Origin: Panaeolus papilionaceus
Lineage: Eukaryota > Basidiomycota > Agaricomycetes > Agaricales
Direction of reading: 5' to 3'
Length of the DNA: 64,000 nt
NCBI GenBank assembly: GCA_015501605.1
Contig: JADNRZ010000014.1
Coordinates: forward strand, 558,001-622,000
Shown: in pieces, positions 25,282-37,555 of the stretch
Position numbering within the stretch: position 1 is the stretch's first letter
Layout of the letters: each line of letters opens with the position of its first letter
Position numbers and translations under genes: made by a program
Notes under the pieces: generated by a model
What the model was told of the DNA's origin: nothing
Databases searched by the model: none
The model's input: the letters and a program-made list of their open reading frames with translations, nothing else

Positions 25282-25645
25282 TGACACAGATGGCCGTCAA
25301 AGATTTTGACAGCGGCAAGTGGGGTTGGACAATTCCTGCAGTGCGTGATGTCAATGTCACAATGATTCAGACTGTGTGACATACCAAATACTTGAGACAA
25401 GTCTGCTCTGTCGTCTACAACCATCTACACCGTATAAAATAGTTATCAGACGTTTAATATATGTATTTCAAACATATTAAGTATGTTATTGTGAAATTTA
25501 ATATTCCACACAGCTCATATACTCAAAAACAAGCCTTTTCCCTGCCAAATTCAACGTGAAAATCAAGCAGCATGATAGAGCCCCAGGATTTGAATATGAA
25601 TGAAAATGTTTATACTAAGATATTCATAATTTCCATGTCCGGTTA

Positions 25646-25756
25646 ACGCTACGCTTTTTTATAAAACGAAACACTTCATTTAGCCCCATTTTCGTCTCAA
25701 AATTAAGTGTTTGAGGGCCATAACGGAGAAATTTAAATTTGAAAAAAGCGTAGCGT
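25646..25756. repeat. 15-bp perfect inverted repeat (hairpin)
   Basis: ACGCTACGCTTTTTT at 25646-25660 recurs as its exact complement at 25742-25756, with 81 bp between. It may be a tiny MITE relic; no clear flanking duplication was seen. Confidence 0.6.
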
Positions 25757-27930
25757 GATAGACCTAACATTTTTATGTGCCTTAGAATTTTATTTCATGT
25801 AAATCGGTGAAGAACCTGAGGAGTTATGATCTTGTAGTTTTTTGGTGTCAAATGGAGCGCATCAACAGCGCGCAACAGCACGCGCCTTATCAGTCAGGGG
25901 CGCGAAACACGCATCAGGGACACCGCCGCAGACATGTATTGCGTCGCGTTGCATACCTTCCCTCTCCACACCAGCGCAACACATGTATGCACATGTGATA
26001 GTCATGTATGTATGTAAATACACATTTTTCGAGTCTTTTCGTTGCGTTTTGAGGTCTTCCGCCTAGTGTAAGTTCTGTACACAGCAGATGAGTATCTCAC
26101 TGATTTAACTTGAGATTAATGTTTTCTATAGATGACTATTAATACTACTGGTTATACTTTACTATTGGACTGGCTCTACAAGGCCTAGACTCAGTAAGCG
26201 ACAGAAACAGAATCACACAGCTGGTAAAATGGGTGGCAAAAACATGAGTGAGTCCCAACATCTTTGTTTGTTCATTGAATCACACATTTTGAATATTCGT
26301 AGACCATTCACAATTAATCCTGGTGCTATTTAGGTTCTACATGGTAACTAGAGTGATATCCTGTAAAAAATTTGGGTAGAAAGATGTTATCGCTCGCAGA
26401 AGAGACTTGTCTCAACATTGGTGACAGATTCAGGGTTGTGACAGCTTGTAACGCTGCCGCAACAGTGACGGGAATTGTCCAACCCCACGGCAAGTGATGG
26501 CTGAGCCAAGGGACGTCTATCACGGGTTGGAACTTGGAAACTTGGAATTACTAATTGAATTAGGGTTTGAGCACGACACTAAGATATGATGGATTGATGG
26601 TTTTTGATGTCCCATCACTACAACCCAGTCTCAAAACACTGTCTTGCCGTTGTGATATTTTTATCTTGGGAGCAGCTGTAGTATCAAATTAACATTTCAG
26701 GCTTCTTAAATGCATGTATATCATTATGGTTGTAAAAAAAATATAGCAAAATCAGCTTCCAAACATACCATATATCACAAATTTGCCAAAAAAGCGAAGT
26801 TTTTCGCTATTAAACTTAAAATATTATAACAACGAGATATTGTATATGCTCCATATTTGAAGGCATAATAGCTGACATATATATCAAGCCACATGCAAAG
26901 TTTCAGAGGAAACGGAGAGAAATCGAGGTCAGAATGGCGATTTGTGCCAAGGAGTGGTGCTGTGCCAAGGACCGGTGGATCACTGTATCACGAGCGCTTC
27001 TGTATTCAATGGGTCCCTACTTCAGTGTCACATTCACGCCAAATTTTATCGACGCCACATTGTAAAGCGGCAGGTCGCCTTCGAACTAGTATTTCCTTAT
27101 AACTTTATGCCGTGGAAAAACACTGTGCACTTGAAGGATGTAGACTCCAAGCAGATTGCATCATTTTTTGTGGTTCTGCCCTGTGTTTTTGGGACCTTGT
27201 TCTGATGAAGGTCTTATGTAATTCAGAGCAGTGGACGTGTGAAGCTGTTCTAAATATATTATATATATCTCTTGCCGACAGGGGAGGATCATCGAATCCT
27301 TTACGATGGACTTCATTCTGCATACACCTTGCAAAAGCTGTGCTTCTGTAGGGGCGTAGTGTCCCTTTACACGCTGATTTTTATTATAGGGTCAGTAGTG
27401 TGGTCAAACAGCCAGATACATGAGCGTAAACCGGTGGTGACTCCCTCTTGTTTCAATGGTACATGCCATCAGTAATCCCTAGCGACATATGCCAATCTAA
27501 GACCGTCTATCACTGTTAACCCTGTGGGTATACATATACACGAAGCTATACTTATGGAAGTCAATGAAACCATATCTGTCTCTTTTGGGTTTTACGCCAT
27601 GCTGTCACTCGGTGAATTACGGTTGCTCCAATGTATCCGATTCCCTTATAAACACGTCGTGATCACCAAATGCCCGTCGAATTGACTTCCATATCCAACT
27701 CCCACAATGGCTGGCCCATCGATTGACCTCACCCAAATGTCTAACCCAGCCACCCCAATGGCTTTCCTTTCGCCTGACTTAGCATTCCAAGTGACGATCG
27801 TGAACTTCATCACTGTTGGATCAGCGGCGGTATGTTATATTCCCATTCTCATAAATAAAACCGAAGCATTGAATATCCTATACTAAAACGAAAGGTTTTG
27901 GTCTGGGACTTTTTGGATAATATTTCATGC

Positions 27931-27940
27931 GATTACAGGC
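27931..27940. repeat. Target-site duplication, left copy
   Basis: GATTACAGGC, identical to 57285-57294. It lies in the codons for Asp-Tyr-Arg of the interrupted membrane protein. Confidence 0.92.
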
Positions 27941-28032
27941 ACCTAAGGCATCACTTTTTTATCAGTAATGCACCCTGAATGGAGTCCTGTTAGGTGAGGT
28001 TCTTTTGCGGAGCACAACCATCCTTTTAGGTC

Positions 28033-28700
28033 CTTAGGCACCTCCGTGCAACATGAAAATACGTAGCACTCAGCGCTCGCACCCTTTTTGTGCCGCGCCC
28101 CCTGCACGCCACCACTCTTAGCACCTGCGCTTCTGGCGCCTCAGCACTCGGTCTTGTTGCCACAATCCAAAAATAGCCTTCAAAATACAAAGCGCCAGCT
28201 AAAATGTCGCACTACCGCTCGCTCGGTCTCGTTACCACAATCTAAAAATAGCCCTCAAAGTACATAGCGTCAGCTAAAATATACGCAGAACATGGATATA
28301 CGTCTAAAACTCAGACATTCAGCAGTGACACAGCCTAATAACCTACCATGATATTTATCAAGGAGTGCAGGTAGACTACCATAAATAATGAGACTAAAAC
28401 TAGTAAACGGAATTGTGAGCTCCAAAGCTCTGCTGGCCGCACATGAGAATTCACAGCGCGCAGTGCTCACGCGCTCCTTGTGCCGCGCTTCCAGCACCCC
28501 ACCGCTCTTGGTGCCTGCGCTTCTGGCCCCTACTGCCCCTGGTGCCTGCGCTTTCTGCCACGCTTCCGGCACCCCACCGCTCTTGTTGCCAGCGCCTTTG
28601 GCGCCCCACTACTCGGTCTCGTTGCCGCAATCTAAAAATAGTCTTGAAAACACATAGCACCAGCTAAAACACGCACAGAACATATCAGTTGTCTATGCTT
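28033..28700. repeat. Left subterminal repeats of the KDZ element
   Basis: A 60-bp unit starting with a CTCGGTCTCGTTGCC-like core and ending CAGCTAAAAT occurs three times, at 28145-28204, 28221-28280 and 28611-28670. A second GC-rich unit (GTGCCGCG...CCACCGCTCTTGGTGCCTGCGCTTCTGGC) recurs at about 28,090-28,140 and 28,480-28,530, with a further partial copy. An inverted copy of the terminal CCTAAGG motif lies near 28,035. Such clusters next to transposon ends commonly bind the transposase; that role here is inference. Confidence 0.75.
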
Positions 28701-29100
28701 CAGATATATGTCTGAGACTCAGACAACCAGCAGCAACAGTCTGTTACCTTACCATTGCATTTACTTAGCGGTATGATCATAAATAATAGTACTAAACGGC
28801 ATTGTAAGCTGCAAAACGATGCTGGCGCCGCGCCGGCGCCGCCAGCGCTGCCTTCTTTCCACCGCATCCTGATTCTTTGAGTGAACTTCACCTCATATTT
28901 GATATGAGTTTGGCATATAATTCCGTCCAATCCCTTCCAAATCCGACCTCTGCTTGTTGGCATCAAATATTGAATCACGTTGAACGATTGATTTGCCAGC
29001 TTTCAACCTGTTCAATCCTTTCCTTTTATCATCAGTTTATCATTGTCGATAATTATCTTCGCCATTCCTTATCAAATTCATATATTCAATTCATTTTGCT

Positions 29101-32100
29101 ATGGTCGTCAGTGCTGCCCGCGGAAAACAAAAAGCAGTCAGGGCTGGGATGGGTGAAGCGTTCAAGAGCCCCAAAAAGAAACGACCAGCTTTTGCAAAAG
29201 AAAAGTTAACTTGGAGGACTATGGATCCAATTGGTGAACGGGAAGCCCTTCAAGCACGGTTGAAAGAGCTTCAGGCAAGGATGGATGCAACTGGTTCAAA
29301 CAGCAATGTGACTAGCGACCTTTCCACAAACAACATAGCAAGTTTCGGCGACGACAAGGACATGGACGCAATGGATGCAGAGAATACAGAAAAATCTGAC
29401 AGTGGCACTGGGTCTTATCGAGAGGTTGCGCCAGCACTGGAGGCACAATACGCATCCTTTGAAGCAGAGCTGCCAGACGTGGTAGACAGTGCCAATGACG
29501 GCAAAGCAGAAGATTTGACAGAGAAGGGTAGTGCGTCGAGCACACAGCAAAAGCGTCTCGTTCCAAACGACGCTACTATACAACTCCACTCACGATGGGA
29601 GGCCCTACTTCCCACCTTAATTGACGACTACCTGTATTACATTGCTACATCGCATGGCAAGGTTGTTGAGGCTGTTTCTTCCGACATATCCGACGCATGC
29701 GCCCAGCCTGAGAGTGCAGCCTGTAGACGCCCAAACAAGTCTACTGAGATACTGTGCCTTTACTTTGACCGTCTGTACTCTATTGCTCTATCAATCGACT
29801 GCATGTGATTCTGATGCAGTGCATCTTTTTATTAGACTTCCGACGCATTTCTGTTAAAATCTGTGGATGTCGATCAATGCAGCAGGTCCTTGTTCGCCAT
29901 GGATTATTTCCAACAGCGCCTTCTCAAAGCCGGATTGCTGTCTCTATCGACCTGTTGACATTTTATGGAGCCCTTTTCGAGAGATCTTGCGATGCTATCA
30001 ATGCGCTTGCGCTTGCCTTGAATTCGTTCTACTCAAGACGAGGATTTGATATGGTTCACAAGACATCAGTGAGTTCTGAATGTGTGACACACATTGTTGA
30101 GACATTCTCTAATCCCAAGGCTTTTACTCAGGGAGAGAAGATCAAGGAGCCTTTCCGAAAGTCGCTCGGATACGCGTCACAGTGGTTTGACATATTACGC
30201 CTTAAGGTTGAGGATCAAGTCCTGTCCTCTATTGCAGAAGCAGACAATAAAGCACAAGAGTACCACGCACTTACATCAAATGGCAAGAAGAACGCTAAGT
30301 CGGAATCCACAATTACTGACAACGACCATCCAGATATTGCGAACTGTTCTCAAGCCCCAAAAAAGCGGAATCGAACCAACAAGAAGGGACAATCACATTC
30401 GGGGTCCGACGAATCGGATACAGACAGTAGTTCAACTCCCGAGCCTCCATCTTTGCCTCAGTCTCATCGTGTAAAGATGCCGCCTCCGCCAACTCCGCAA
30501 CGTTCAGGATTACCACGCAACAAGAGGCATCCAAAGGGTTCTCAAGGAAATCCCGAGTCTCCGCCAGAGGACCATCCCCTTGCATCTTGTTTATCTCCAC
30601 GTGGAGATGCGCGTCCCTCTGAGTGTGATAGTCGATTAGCTCGACTTTGTCCAGCTTGCTTTGGTGGAAATAAATTCGGCAAAACACTGGTATCTGAGTG
30701 AGTGAAGCGTATTCAATTCTGTTCAATTGGAATCACTCACGTCAAAGAAATATTGATAGAGGTGCAGACTTCCATATCGCAACTGACGGAAATTTCCACC
30801 ATCGGCACTCAGTCCAAGCTGGTGCAGGGGTACCCTTCCACAAGGATCCACGCCATATTGTACCCTCAGCATTCGTTAACAAAGTAGGAGAGCATATAGA
30901 ATCTGTACGGAAAAAGGGTCCACGCAAAAACCCAACTAGAGCCTCAAAGGTTCCTGAAGAGGCAATTGACGAATGCGAACGCTCCTATGAAGCAGCAAGC
31001 GGCGACAAAAAAAAGGCCATGGATGGCAATGAGCGATATGATGACCAAGGTCTCATGTCTTTGGTTTGTCGGCACGATGTACCTCTGTTTATGGCGAATA
31101 TCGACACACCAGGAGAGCAGCAGAAATATGCTGTTGCCTTAGTGCTGTGGTTCTTTAGGCATGTTCCGACAAATGCTACAGTTACGGTACTTTACGATAT
31201 TGGCTGTGCGCTAGATAGAAGCCTTTCACTGGTGTGTAAAATATTTATTTGCAACGTAACAATTCAGCTCATCTGCCTCAATAGCATGACATGATACCGG
31301 AGTCAGCATTGAACAGAGTCCGGTTTACAACAACTGCCATGCATGCCTACGGGCATCAATGGTCGTGCCAGTTGGAGTACAACCCACGTCTGTGTAAAGG
31401 TCTTGGACTTACTGATGGAGAGGGTGTGGAACGGACGTGGTCAAAAAGCAGAAAGTTAATTGGTATCGTCCGCTCATCTTCTGTGAGTTATACTGCTTGT
31501 CTATTCATCTGTCACTCTAATTAGTCTCCAACGGCTTATATTTATATACTTGTAGCGCGCACGTCGAATATGGGTCATAGATCGCCAAGTTTCCTCTATT
31601 GCAGCTGACGTTAGAGCTGACTTGGGCACATGGATGAGGCGCCGCCAACGAGTTGTGAAGGAACGTATAAAAGAAGCGAAAGCAGCGATAAAAAAATCTG
31701 GACATACTGAAGATTATTTGCGAGGTCAATGGGAGACGCAAAAGCAGGAACAACTAGAATCCAAAATCTGTGAGTGAAGGCTGTAGTTACCAATTAATTG
31801 CGGTATTGACAAAGATACCCCTACGATTCAGATACCCCTACAAAGGTTAAGGCCGATATCAGTTGCGTCCTCATTCTCCAGGAGGAAGTCGAAATGCTCC
31901 AAACGCGCCTTGCCAGTGCAAAAAAGGGACTTAAGTCAAAAAGGAAGCAGACGCAGAAGTCAATTGATAGTTTTGAGTCGCAGATCGAGGGACTACAGGA
32001 GGATATCGAGGAGATATTCTTGTCGCTTAATATACATGCGTCGTACCCAGAACTTGAAGGTCTTGGCGCCGACTTTGTGAGGACATTGATTCTTGCCTCT

Positions 32101-34312
32101 GAACTTAAAGAAACAATAAGAAGGCTGGCTATTGAGAGCTTTTGCGAGCTAGGGCGCCTAGATCAAGCTGTTAGAGGAGTTCACCAACCGCTAGGTATGT
32201 GAGTTCCGGTCTTAGCTAAATCTATTGATAACCGCTTTCAAATTTTGCGCTCTGTAGGAACCAAATTACACCAACAAACGAGGAAAGCTATGGCAAAGCG
32301 TTCACCTGCACTGATAGCCAAAGTCAGAAAGTTCAATAGTTACTGTAAAACTCTCCGTCAACTTTGCCCTCCGAATTCAAAACTCAAGCTCCCAACACCT
32401 CTGTCAACTCAAGTCGCCAAGCTAAGGGACAACACCTACTTGATGGAGGATGTTTGGATAACACCTGTCGAGGATGAGAAGGAGAGACCTTGGATGAATG
32501 ACTCTACTGTTCGCGCCGGTATTCAAGCAGTGTTAAAGCTGGATAGGTGTATTGAGGAGCAAAAGCGACTAGGTATGGAAGCCGACAACATGTGTCGACA
32601 ATTTGGCCGGGAACTTTTGGCAGTAGAAATTGCACTTCGTAATCAAGCAAGTGAGTTGTTTTTTATGCATTAACCTAGTAAAGGAGATGCCCTTATCTCG
32701 TCCTTCCAGATGCCAGCATTGCACAAGAGCTGATCAACTACCGAAATGGTCTTCACTACCTGAGAACTCCATGGAGCTCTTTGCTTGCATCATCAGTTCG
32801 GTACAACAGCCATATCCAACAGTCGACGACCTTGGCAGACATTATCGCCGGCAACAATCAAGTTCTTCAAAGCTACAGTAGCAGTTCCACGAACGTCCAA
32901 ATTGATGAAGACGAAGATGATCCAGAGCTACAAGACGCGGAAGAAATTGATGTGGGCGCGTTACCTCAGGAATTCGGAGCTCTCAGTATTTTTGAGCTAC
33001 ATGTGGACGAGGTTGAGGAAATGGATGATGTTGAGGACGAGATCATCATGGGTGCTAGAGATGGTGATAGCAGCTCCGAGTCATCTAATGACTCTGACGG
33101 CGAGTCTCAATCAAGTTCCGGTTCAGTATCAGATTCAGATGTTTCAATGTTGTCGTCCGGTTCTAGGTCTGACAGTTCGGACTTGAGCGATTCTGCCTCA
33201 GATGAATCCGAAACTGAAAACTCTACATCGGGCAGTCTGGACGCAGACAGTCATCTAATAGATGTTGATGAAGATGACTATGAAGGAGCTGCCTCTACAG
33301 TCTCAACGTCGGTGCAGGTTTTATGGGAAGTACCTGGGGTAAGTAGCTGTTGGTTCGTAGCTTGTGCTGCGGATAAAGTGAGCGCTGTTAACTTTGCTTT
33401 GACTTTAGGGAATCAGAATTGATACAGACCTTGCCGAGTCAATCAAGCGAAGTAATCCGAGCGTCAAACTTCGGGATTATTCTGGCTATACTGGCGCCTC
33501 ACGAAAAAATAATCGCATACTGTTCGAAAAGAAGGACCTACAGATCCTGGAGAACTCTACGGCTTTACTCAACGACGTGTGTATAAATGGGTGTTCGCAA
33601 TTGCTGAAGACCAAGTATAGAGAAGAAGCAGAAAATTGTGCTGTCTTCAGTACATATGATCTTGTGCGGTGGCGAAACAAGAAAAAATCTCTCCATCTTG
33701 ACACTGTGACAGGTAGTGCCCCAGACCTCATTAGCGCAGAGATTGTGGAAATGTTATGGAAAAATTCCAAACATACTCAATTTTGGCAGAAGCGCGTCTG
33801 GATTCTTCCGATCCACAGGCCCGGTCACTGGGTGCTCTGTGTTGCATACCCAATGGAACAGCTTATCTTGCTATACGATAGCCTGGGACAAGAGGTTGAC
33901 TGGAAGAACGAGGTCATGGTACGTCTTGCTACCATGATTTACCCCTAAATTATTAATGCCCATGTAATAGGACGTGCATGCCTACTTCTCAGAACTCGTT
34001 CAAGCAGCCAATGGTAACGGAATTTGCTTGAAATTACCAAGTTGGACCTCAAAACCGGCATTTGTACGTCCTATCCGAACTCTGGCATTTCACGGTTTTT
34101 CCTGACCTCATCCACAACGCCTTCTACGCCTTTAGCTCAAGCCTGTTCAGACAAATGGTCACGATTGTGGGCTCTGGGTGCTATTGTGGATTGCAGCGTC
34201 TCTCAGGGGGTTTCAGACAACGGGCGACAACCTAATAGAAAAGCACATGAACCTGTGGCGGTCTCTGCTACTGCAGCTCATAATGGAGAATACTTCGAAT
34301 TCATTCGAGTAG
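29101..34312 (+). CDS. KDZ transposase fused to a C-terminal Ulp1-type cysteine protease
   Basis: Eleven exons join in phase (29101-29770, 29836-30697, 30760-31231, 31285-31482, 31556-31769, 31832-32194, 32258-32650, 32710-33338, 33409-33918, 33971-34063, 34136-34312), giving 1,526 aa. The N-terminus (KEKLTWRTMDPIGEREALQ) is typical of the family. The transposase core has CLYFD, VLVRHGLFPTAPSQ, LCPACFGG (zinc cluster), TDGNFHHRH with Asp520, CRHDVPLF, YDIGC with Asp657, and HAYGHQWSCQLEYNP followed by GLTDGEGVERTWS with Glu714, a plausible RNase H-fold catalytic set. Next come coiled-coil (31,890-32,000) and Asp/Ser-rich acidic (32,900-33,290) linkers. The end is a C48 protease: ALLNDVCIN, RPGHW (His1407), LLYDSLG (Asp1424), and QTNGHDCG with Gln1473 and Cys1479. 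No disrupting stop was found, so it looks functional. It likely catalyses transposition; the protease may act on SUMO/ubiquitin-like conjugates. Confidence 0.92.
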
Positions 34313-34494
34313 TCCTAATGGTAGTATTACGTTGTTCAGGTCTATCTGGAATTTATATATGGAACCTTCGGCTTTTGAAATTCCTCGTGTTCAAAGAGTT
34401 ATAAGGAGATCAATTTAAATCAGGTTTGCTAAATTCTCCTCGAGTCTCCTGATCGCATTCCCATTTCTGTAGGTTCTTGGTTCAAGTTATTACC

Positions 34495-35075
34495 ATGCTC
34501 TTCAACAACTACCCAAACCCATTCCATATCGCTGCAAGAGCGATGTTCCAAAAAATGTTCCTCGAGGAGGCTGCACGATATGCGCTGGCTGTAACCAACC
34601 TCCGCATAGATGGAGATTCGCGAGTAGACTATGGAGTTTTCATCGACTTGGTTTGGGATGTGTATCGGGACCGATGGCGCGGCCCTTATGGCCAAGACGA
34701 GGTGTGCTGTAAAGAGGTGAGCAACAATTCTGGCAGAGAACGGTGTTGGCGAGTTAGTTGACTTACTTCGGACATTTGTCAAGAATTTGACAGACTGCCT
34801 TACCTGTTTTTCTCTTGAGCTCGATGTGCCTGATGAAGAGCTTCACCTCTACCAGGACTGGAGAACTCGCTATGAGGTTTTTCAGGACCGAATGCTGAGA
34901 GTAAGTACTATTTAAGTTTCGTCATCGAAGTCATGATACGAATTTAGAACAGGAAGAAATACAAGAGGAGTTAAACCTGCAAGTTCCTCGGGTTTGCCCA
35001 TTCGACAGCCCGTTTTACACAGGCACCCGATGCGAGAACGTCGATGCCAAAAAAGCGGAGGTGGGCACGCAATGA
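34495..35075 (+). CDS. KDZ-cargo small protein, W-x-VY-x-DRW-x-GPYG family, copy 1
   Basis: Function unknown. The ATG at 34495 opens MLFNNYPNPFHIAARAMFQ, then ARYALAVTNLRIDG and the motif LVWDVYRDRWRGPYGQDE. It splices (gt at about 34,702) to NLTDCLTCFSLELDVPDEE with YQDWRTRYEVFQDRML, then to EEIQEELNLQVPRVCPFDSP, with the stop TGA at 35073-35075. It is paralogous to the protein at 36,571-37,312: same order of a helical N-terminus, the DRW-GPYG motif, a W-x-(S/T)-R-Y segment and a PRV-x-PF block near the end. No catalytic motif was recognised. It lies 180 bp downstream of the transposase on the same strand. The first exon may extend upstream of the ATG. Confidence 0.6.
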
Positions 35076-35161
35076 CCAACCTGTTTGCGAGAGATGTGAA
35101 ACCTGGCAATTGAACGGTCTATACCTCTATATTATTGCATGCTGAGAGATGTATGCACCAA

Positions 35162-35871
35162 ATTATCGCTCTTGTGACTTTTAGTTTCAATAAATTTAAT
35201 ATGGTTAATTAGGGAGACTAGTTCGCTGTGCATTCGAACAAGCTTTGAGGATGTTATCGATGTGGATGTTGTTATATTGACAAAAGTTGTTTGAAGCGGT
35301 CAGACGAAGACATGAATTTGGCTTGGAGGAACCCTAGGTTTATAACGCGAATCGTGGTACAATGATTGTATTGACTGGACAGCCCCTGCAAGTTGACACC
35401 TAAAATTGGATCGATGCCACAGATTAACGCTGAGGATGCTTGCGCCTGTCGTAGAGCTTTACTCAGGTATGTTATAATAAAAGGTCGATTGGAATTGGAC
35501 TCTTATGTTGCCGCGTGTTGGGAATAGCGTTAGTATGCAGGAAATTATCACACTTGCGACTTCCGGTTTCAATAAAATTTCACGTAATTAGTTAGAGAGA
35601 CTAGTTCACTGTGCATTCGAACAAGTTTTGAGGATGTTATCGAGGTGGATGTTGTTATATTGACAAAAGTTGTTTGAAGCGGTCAGACGAAGACATGAAT
35701 TTGGCTTGGAGGAACCCTAGGTTTATAACGCGAATCGTGGTACAATGATTGTATTGACTGGACAGCCCCTGCAAGTTGACACCTAAAATTGGATCGATGC
35801 CACAGATTAACACTGAGGATGCTTGCGCCTGTCGTAGAGTTTTACTCGAGTATATGTTATAATAAAAGGTC
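35162..35871. repeat. Tandem duplication, period about 383 bp
   Basis: The block starting AATTATCGCTCTTGTGACTT at about 35,162 is repeated from about 35,543 with very few differences through to about 35,871 (shared landmarks: TTGTTTGAAGCGGTCAGACG, AACGCGAATCGTGGTACAAT, CCTGTCGTAGAG). No coding role is apparent. The duplication separates the two paralogous small-protein genes. Confidence 0.85.
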
Positions 35872-36570
35872 ACTTAGAACTGTTAAATTTGTGCTAGCAA
35901 ACCAAAATTGCATTCGACTGCCTGGTCAAACATGATATGCTATGCAAAAAGGACAAATCCAAGTATTGAGGAATGTCGAACTGTCCCTTTCTGTCAGAAG
36001 TCCTAGCGGGCACTAGGTTGGCGTGATCACACGTCCCCCGCTGAATTCTGGAGGCATTAAATTCCAAACATGCTTGAATTCTATGTTTTCATGCTAGTTG
36101 AGAAAGGACATGTATAACTAGCTGATCACAAGGCAGTGAAGCGCTGCTGCTCAGAATTGATGATGCAACCAACGCGCTGACAGGCGCACATATTGCTACT
36201 TAAAATGACCGTCAACACCTGCATTACAGCTTTATGATTTATCTGGCGCCTGGTATGCCAACACCTGAGGTTGCCGCAACAGAGCAAGGCGCAGCACTGA
36301 GGTTGCCGCGATTGAAACTTAGGTACGTATCAAGCACAGATTTCTTCGAAGCACCGCGGCAAATGTCGGGTATTTGAAGAGGGCCACACACCTCAACAAT
36401 TCCGATCATAGAAGTCTCGGGGAGAACACGCTAATTGGTTATTATCTAGGATCTTGCAACCTGTGAAAACTCGAACTTTATTTGAAACTCTGCGGCCATC
36501 CCCCCATCCTACCTCTCCTCATCCCTTCTTCCTAGCCTTGATTCAAACCCTAGCTGTCTTCCACACTGTT
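35872..36570. other. Non-coding stretch within the KDZ element
   Basis: No recognisable gene in these 700 bp. Two close direct repeats built on CTGAGGTTGCCGC lie near 36,264 and 36,296 and resemble the GTTGCCGCG words in the right-end repeats. The promoter of the next gene should be at its end. Confidence 0.45.
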
Positions 36571-37312
36571 ATGGATGGGACAATCCCACATCTCCCCGAC
36601 CCATATGCTGTAGGAGCACGGGCAGGTTTCCAATTGGCCTTTATCAAAGAAGGAGCGGAATATTTTTTGGGCCTGAATAACATCGAAGAAATGGCACCGT
36701 TCTTTCGAGCAACGTGGAGAGTATACAAGGATCGATGGCCTGGTCCCTATGGCCCATTCGAGGTTACATCGCAGGGGGTATGTATTTCTTAGTGGATCGA
36801 TATCTCCTCTATCGGAGTGCTGACAGGCTCAATTGACTAATAGGGTCTAGAATACATCTTACGCCATATTCGTCAGAAAATGTTGGATGAAGGAGGGTAC
36901 CGCGTGCGTAAGGGATGGAGTTCTCGTTACACTTTGGAAGTTGACCAAGAAGAACGTGTATGTCTTCGTTTGCTCGTTTTATATATACGACCGTCGTCTG
37001 AAAGTTTAATCACAGCTGCGAATTCAAGATAGGCTCGATGGGCGCTCCCCAAGGGTCTATCCGTTTGCGAATCCACTTTATGAAAAATATGGATCGAGGA
37101 AGCATGATTGGAATGTCATTACCGACAGTGAGGACGACGACGAGGGCGAGGGCGATAACAGTCATGATGATGATGATGATGATAACGAGGAGGAGGAAGA
37201 TGGTGACAAGAAGGAGGAGGAAGAGGAGGGCAATAACAACATTGGCCATGAAGATGAGGAGGATGACGACTGCGATGTTATCCCAGTTAAGAAGCGTCGA
37301 CATCACTTTTAA
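36571..37312 (+). CDS. KDZ-cargo small protein, W-x-VY-x-DRW-x-GPYG family, copy 2
   Basis: The ATG at 36571 opens MDGTIPHLPDPYAVGARAGF, then QLAFIKEGAEYFLGLNN and the motif TWRVYKDRWPGPYGPFE. Introns at about 36,778 and 36,958 lead to GLEYILRHIRQKMLDEGGYR with KGWSSRYTLEVDQEE, then DGRSPRVYPFANPLYEKYG. A long Asp/Glu tail with basic VKKRRHHF ends at the stop 37310-37312, about 190 aa in all. It is paralogous to copy 1 at 34.5 kb but has an acidic tail and terminal KKRR (a possible nuclear signal) that copy 1 lacks. The function is unknown. The acidic tail is encoded by GAT/GAG runs at 37,130-37,270. Confidence 0.65.
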
Positions 37313-37555
37313 CTAGTTTTTTGTATTACTTGTCGTACTGGGTTTTGGGAGAATCAATTTTTTGTAATGTCTTGAAATCAATATTCAATTGAATTCCTGT
37401 ATTAATATTTGTACGCGCTCAAAGTTACATGTAAATATCTCGCAATGCGGACAAAGCGCAACGCCGGATTCAGAACGAGAATTAGGTTGAACGTGTTGTG
37501 TAGTGTGTTATATAAGAACCGTTTCCACGTCTACGTCAATCTCGCCCTTTCTATC

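Larger units (their letters stand above)
23990..27706. other. Gene-poor AT-rich interval with small mobile-element relics
   Basis: Apart from the hAT-like MITE and the inverted repeat listed separately, I found no protein-like reading frame with splice support in these 3.7 kb. A hydrophobic minus frame at 26,326-26,523 has no recognisable relatives. The interval separates the two membrane-protein copies. Confidence 0.5.

Noticed and set aside
28270..28667. Overlapping open frames in the left-end GC-rich repeats as genes
   Set aside because: They are open on both strands only because of repeated GC-rich units and have no splice or motif support.
34030..34140. In-frame TGA and TAG before the Ulp1 Cys motif as inactivating stops
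   Set aside because: Both lie in a consensus intron (gtacgt at 34064 to tttag at 34135) whose removal joins SKPAF to LKPVQTNGHDCG in phase.
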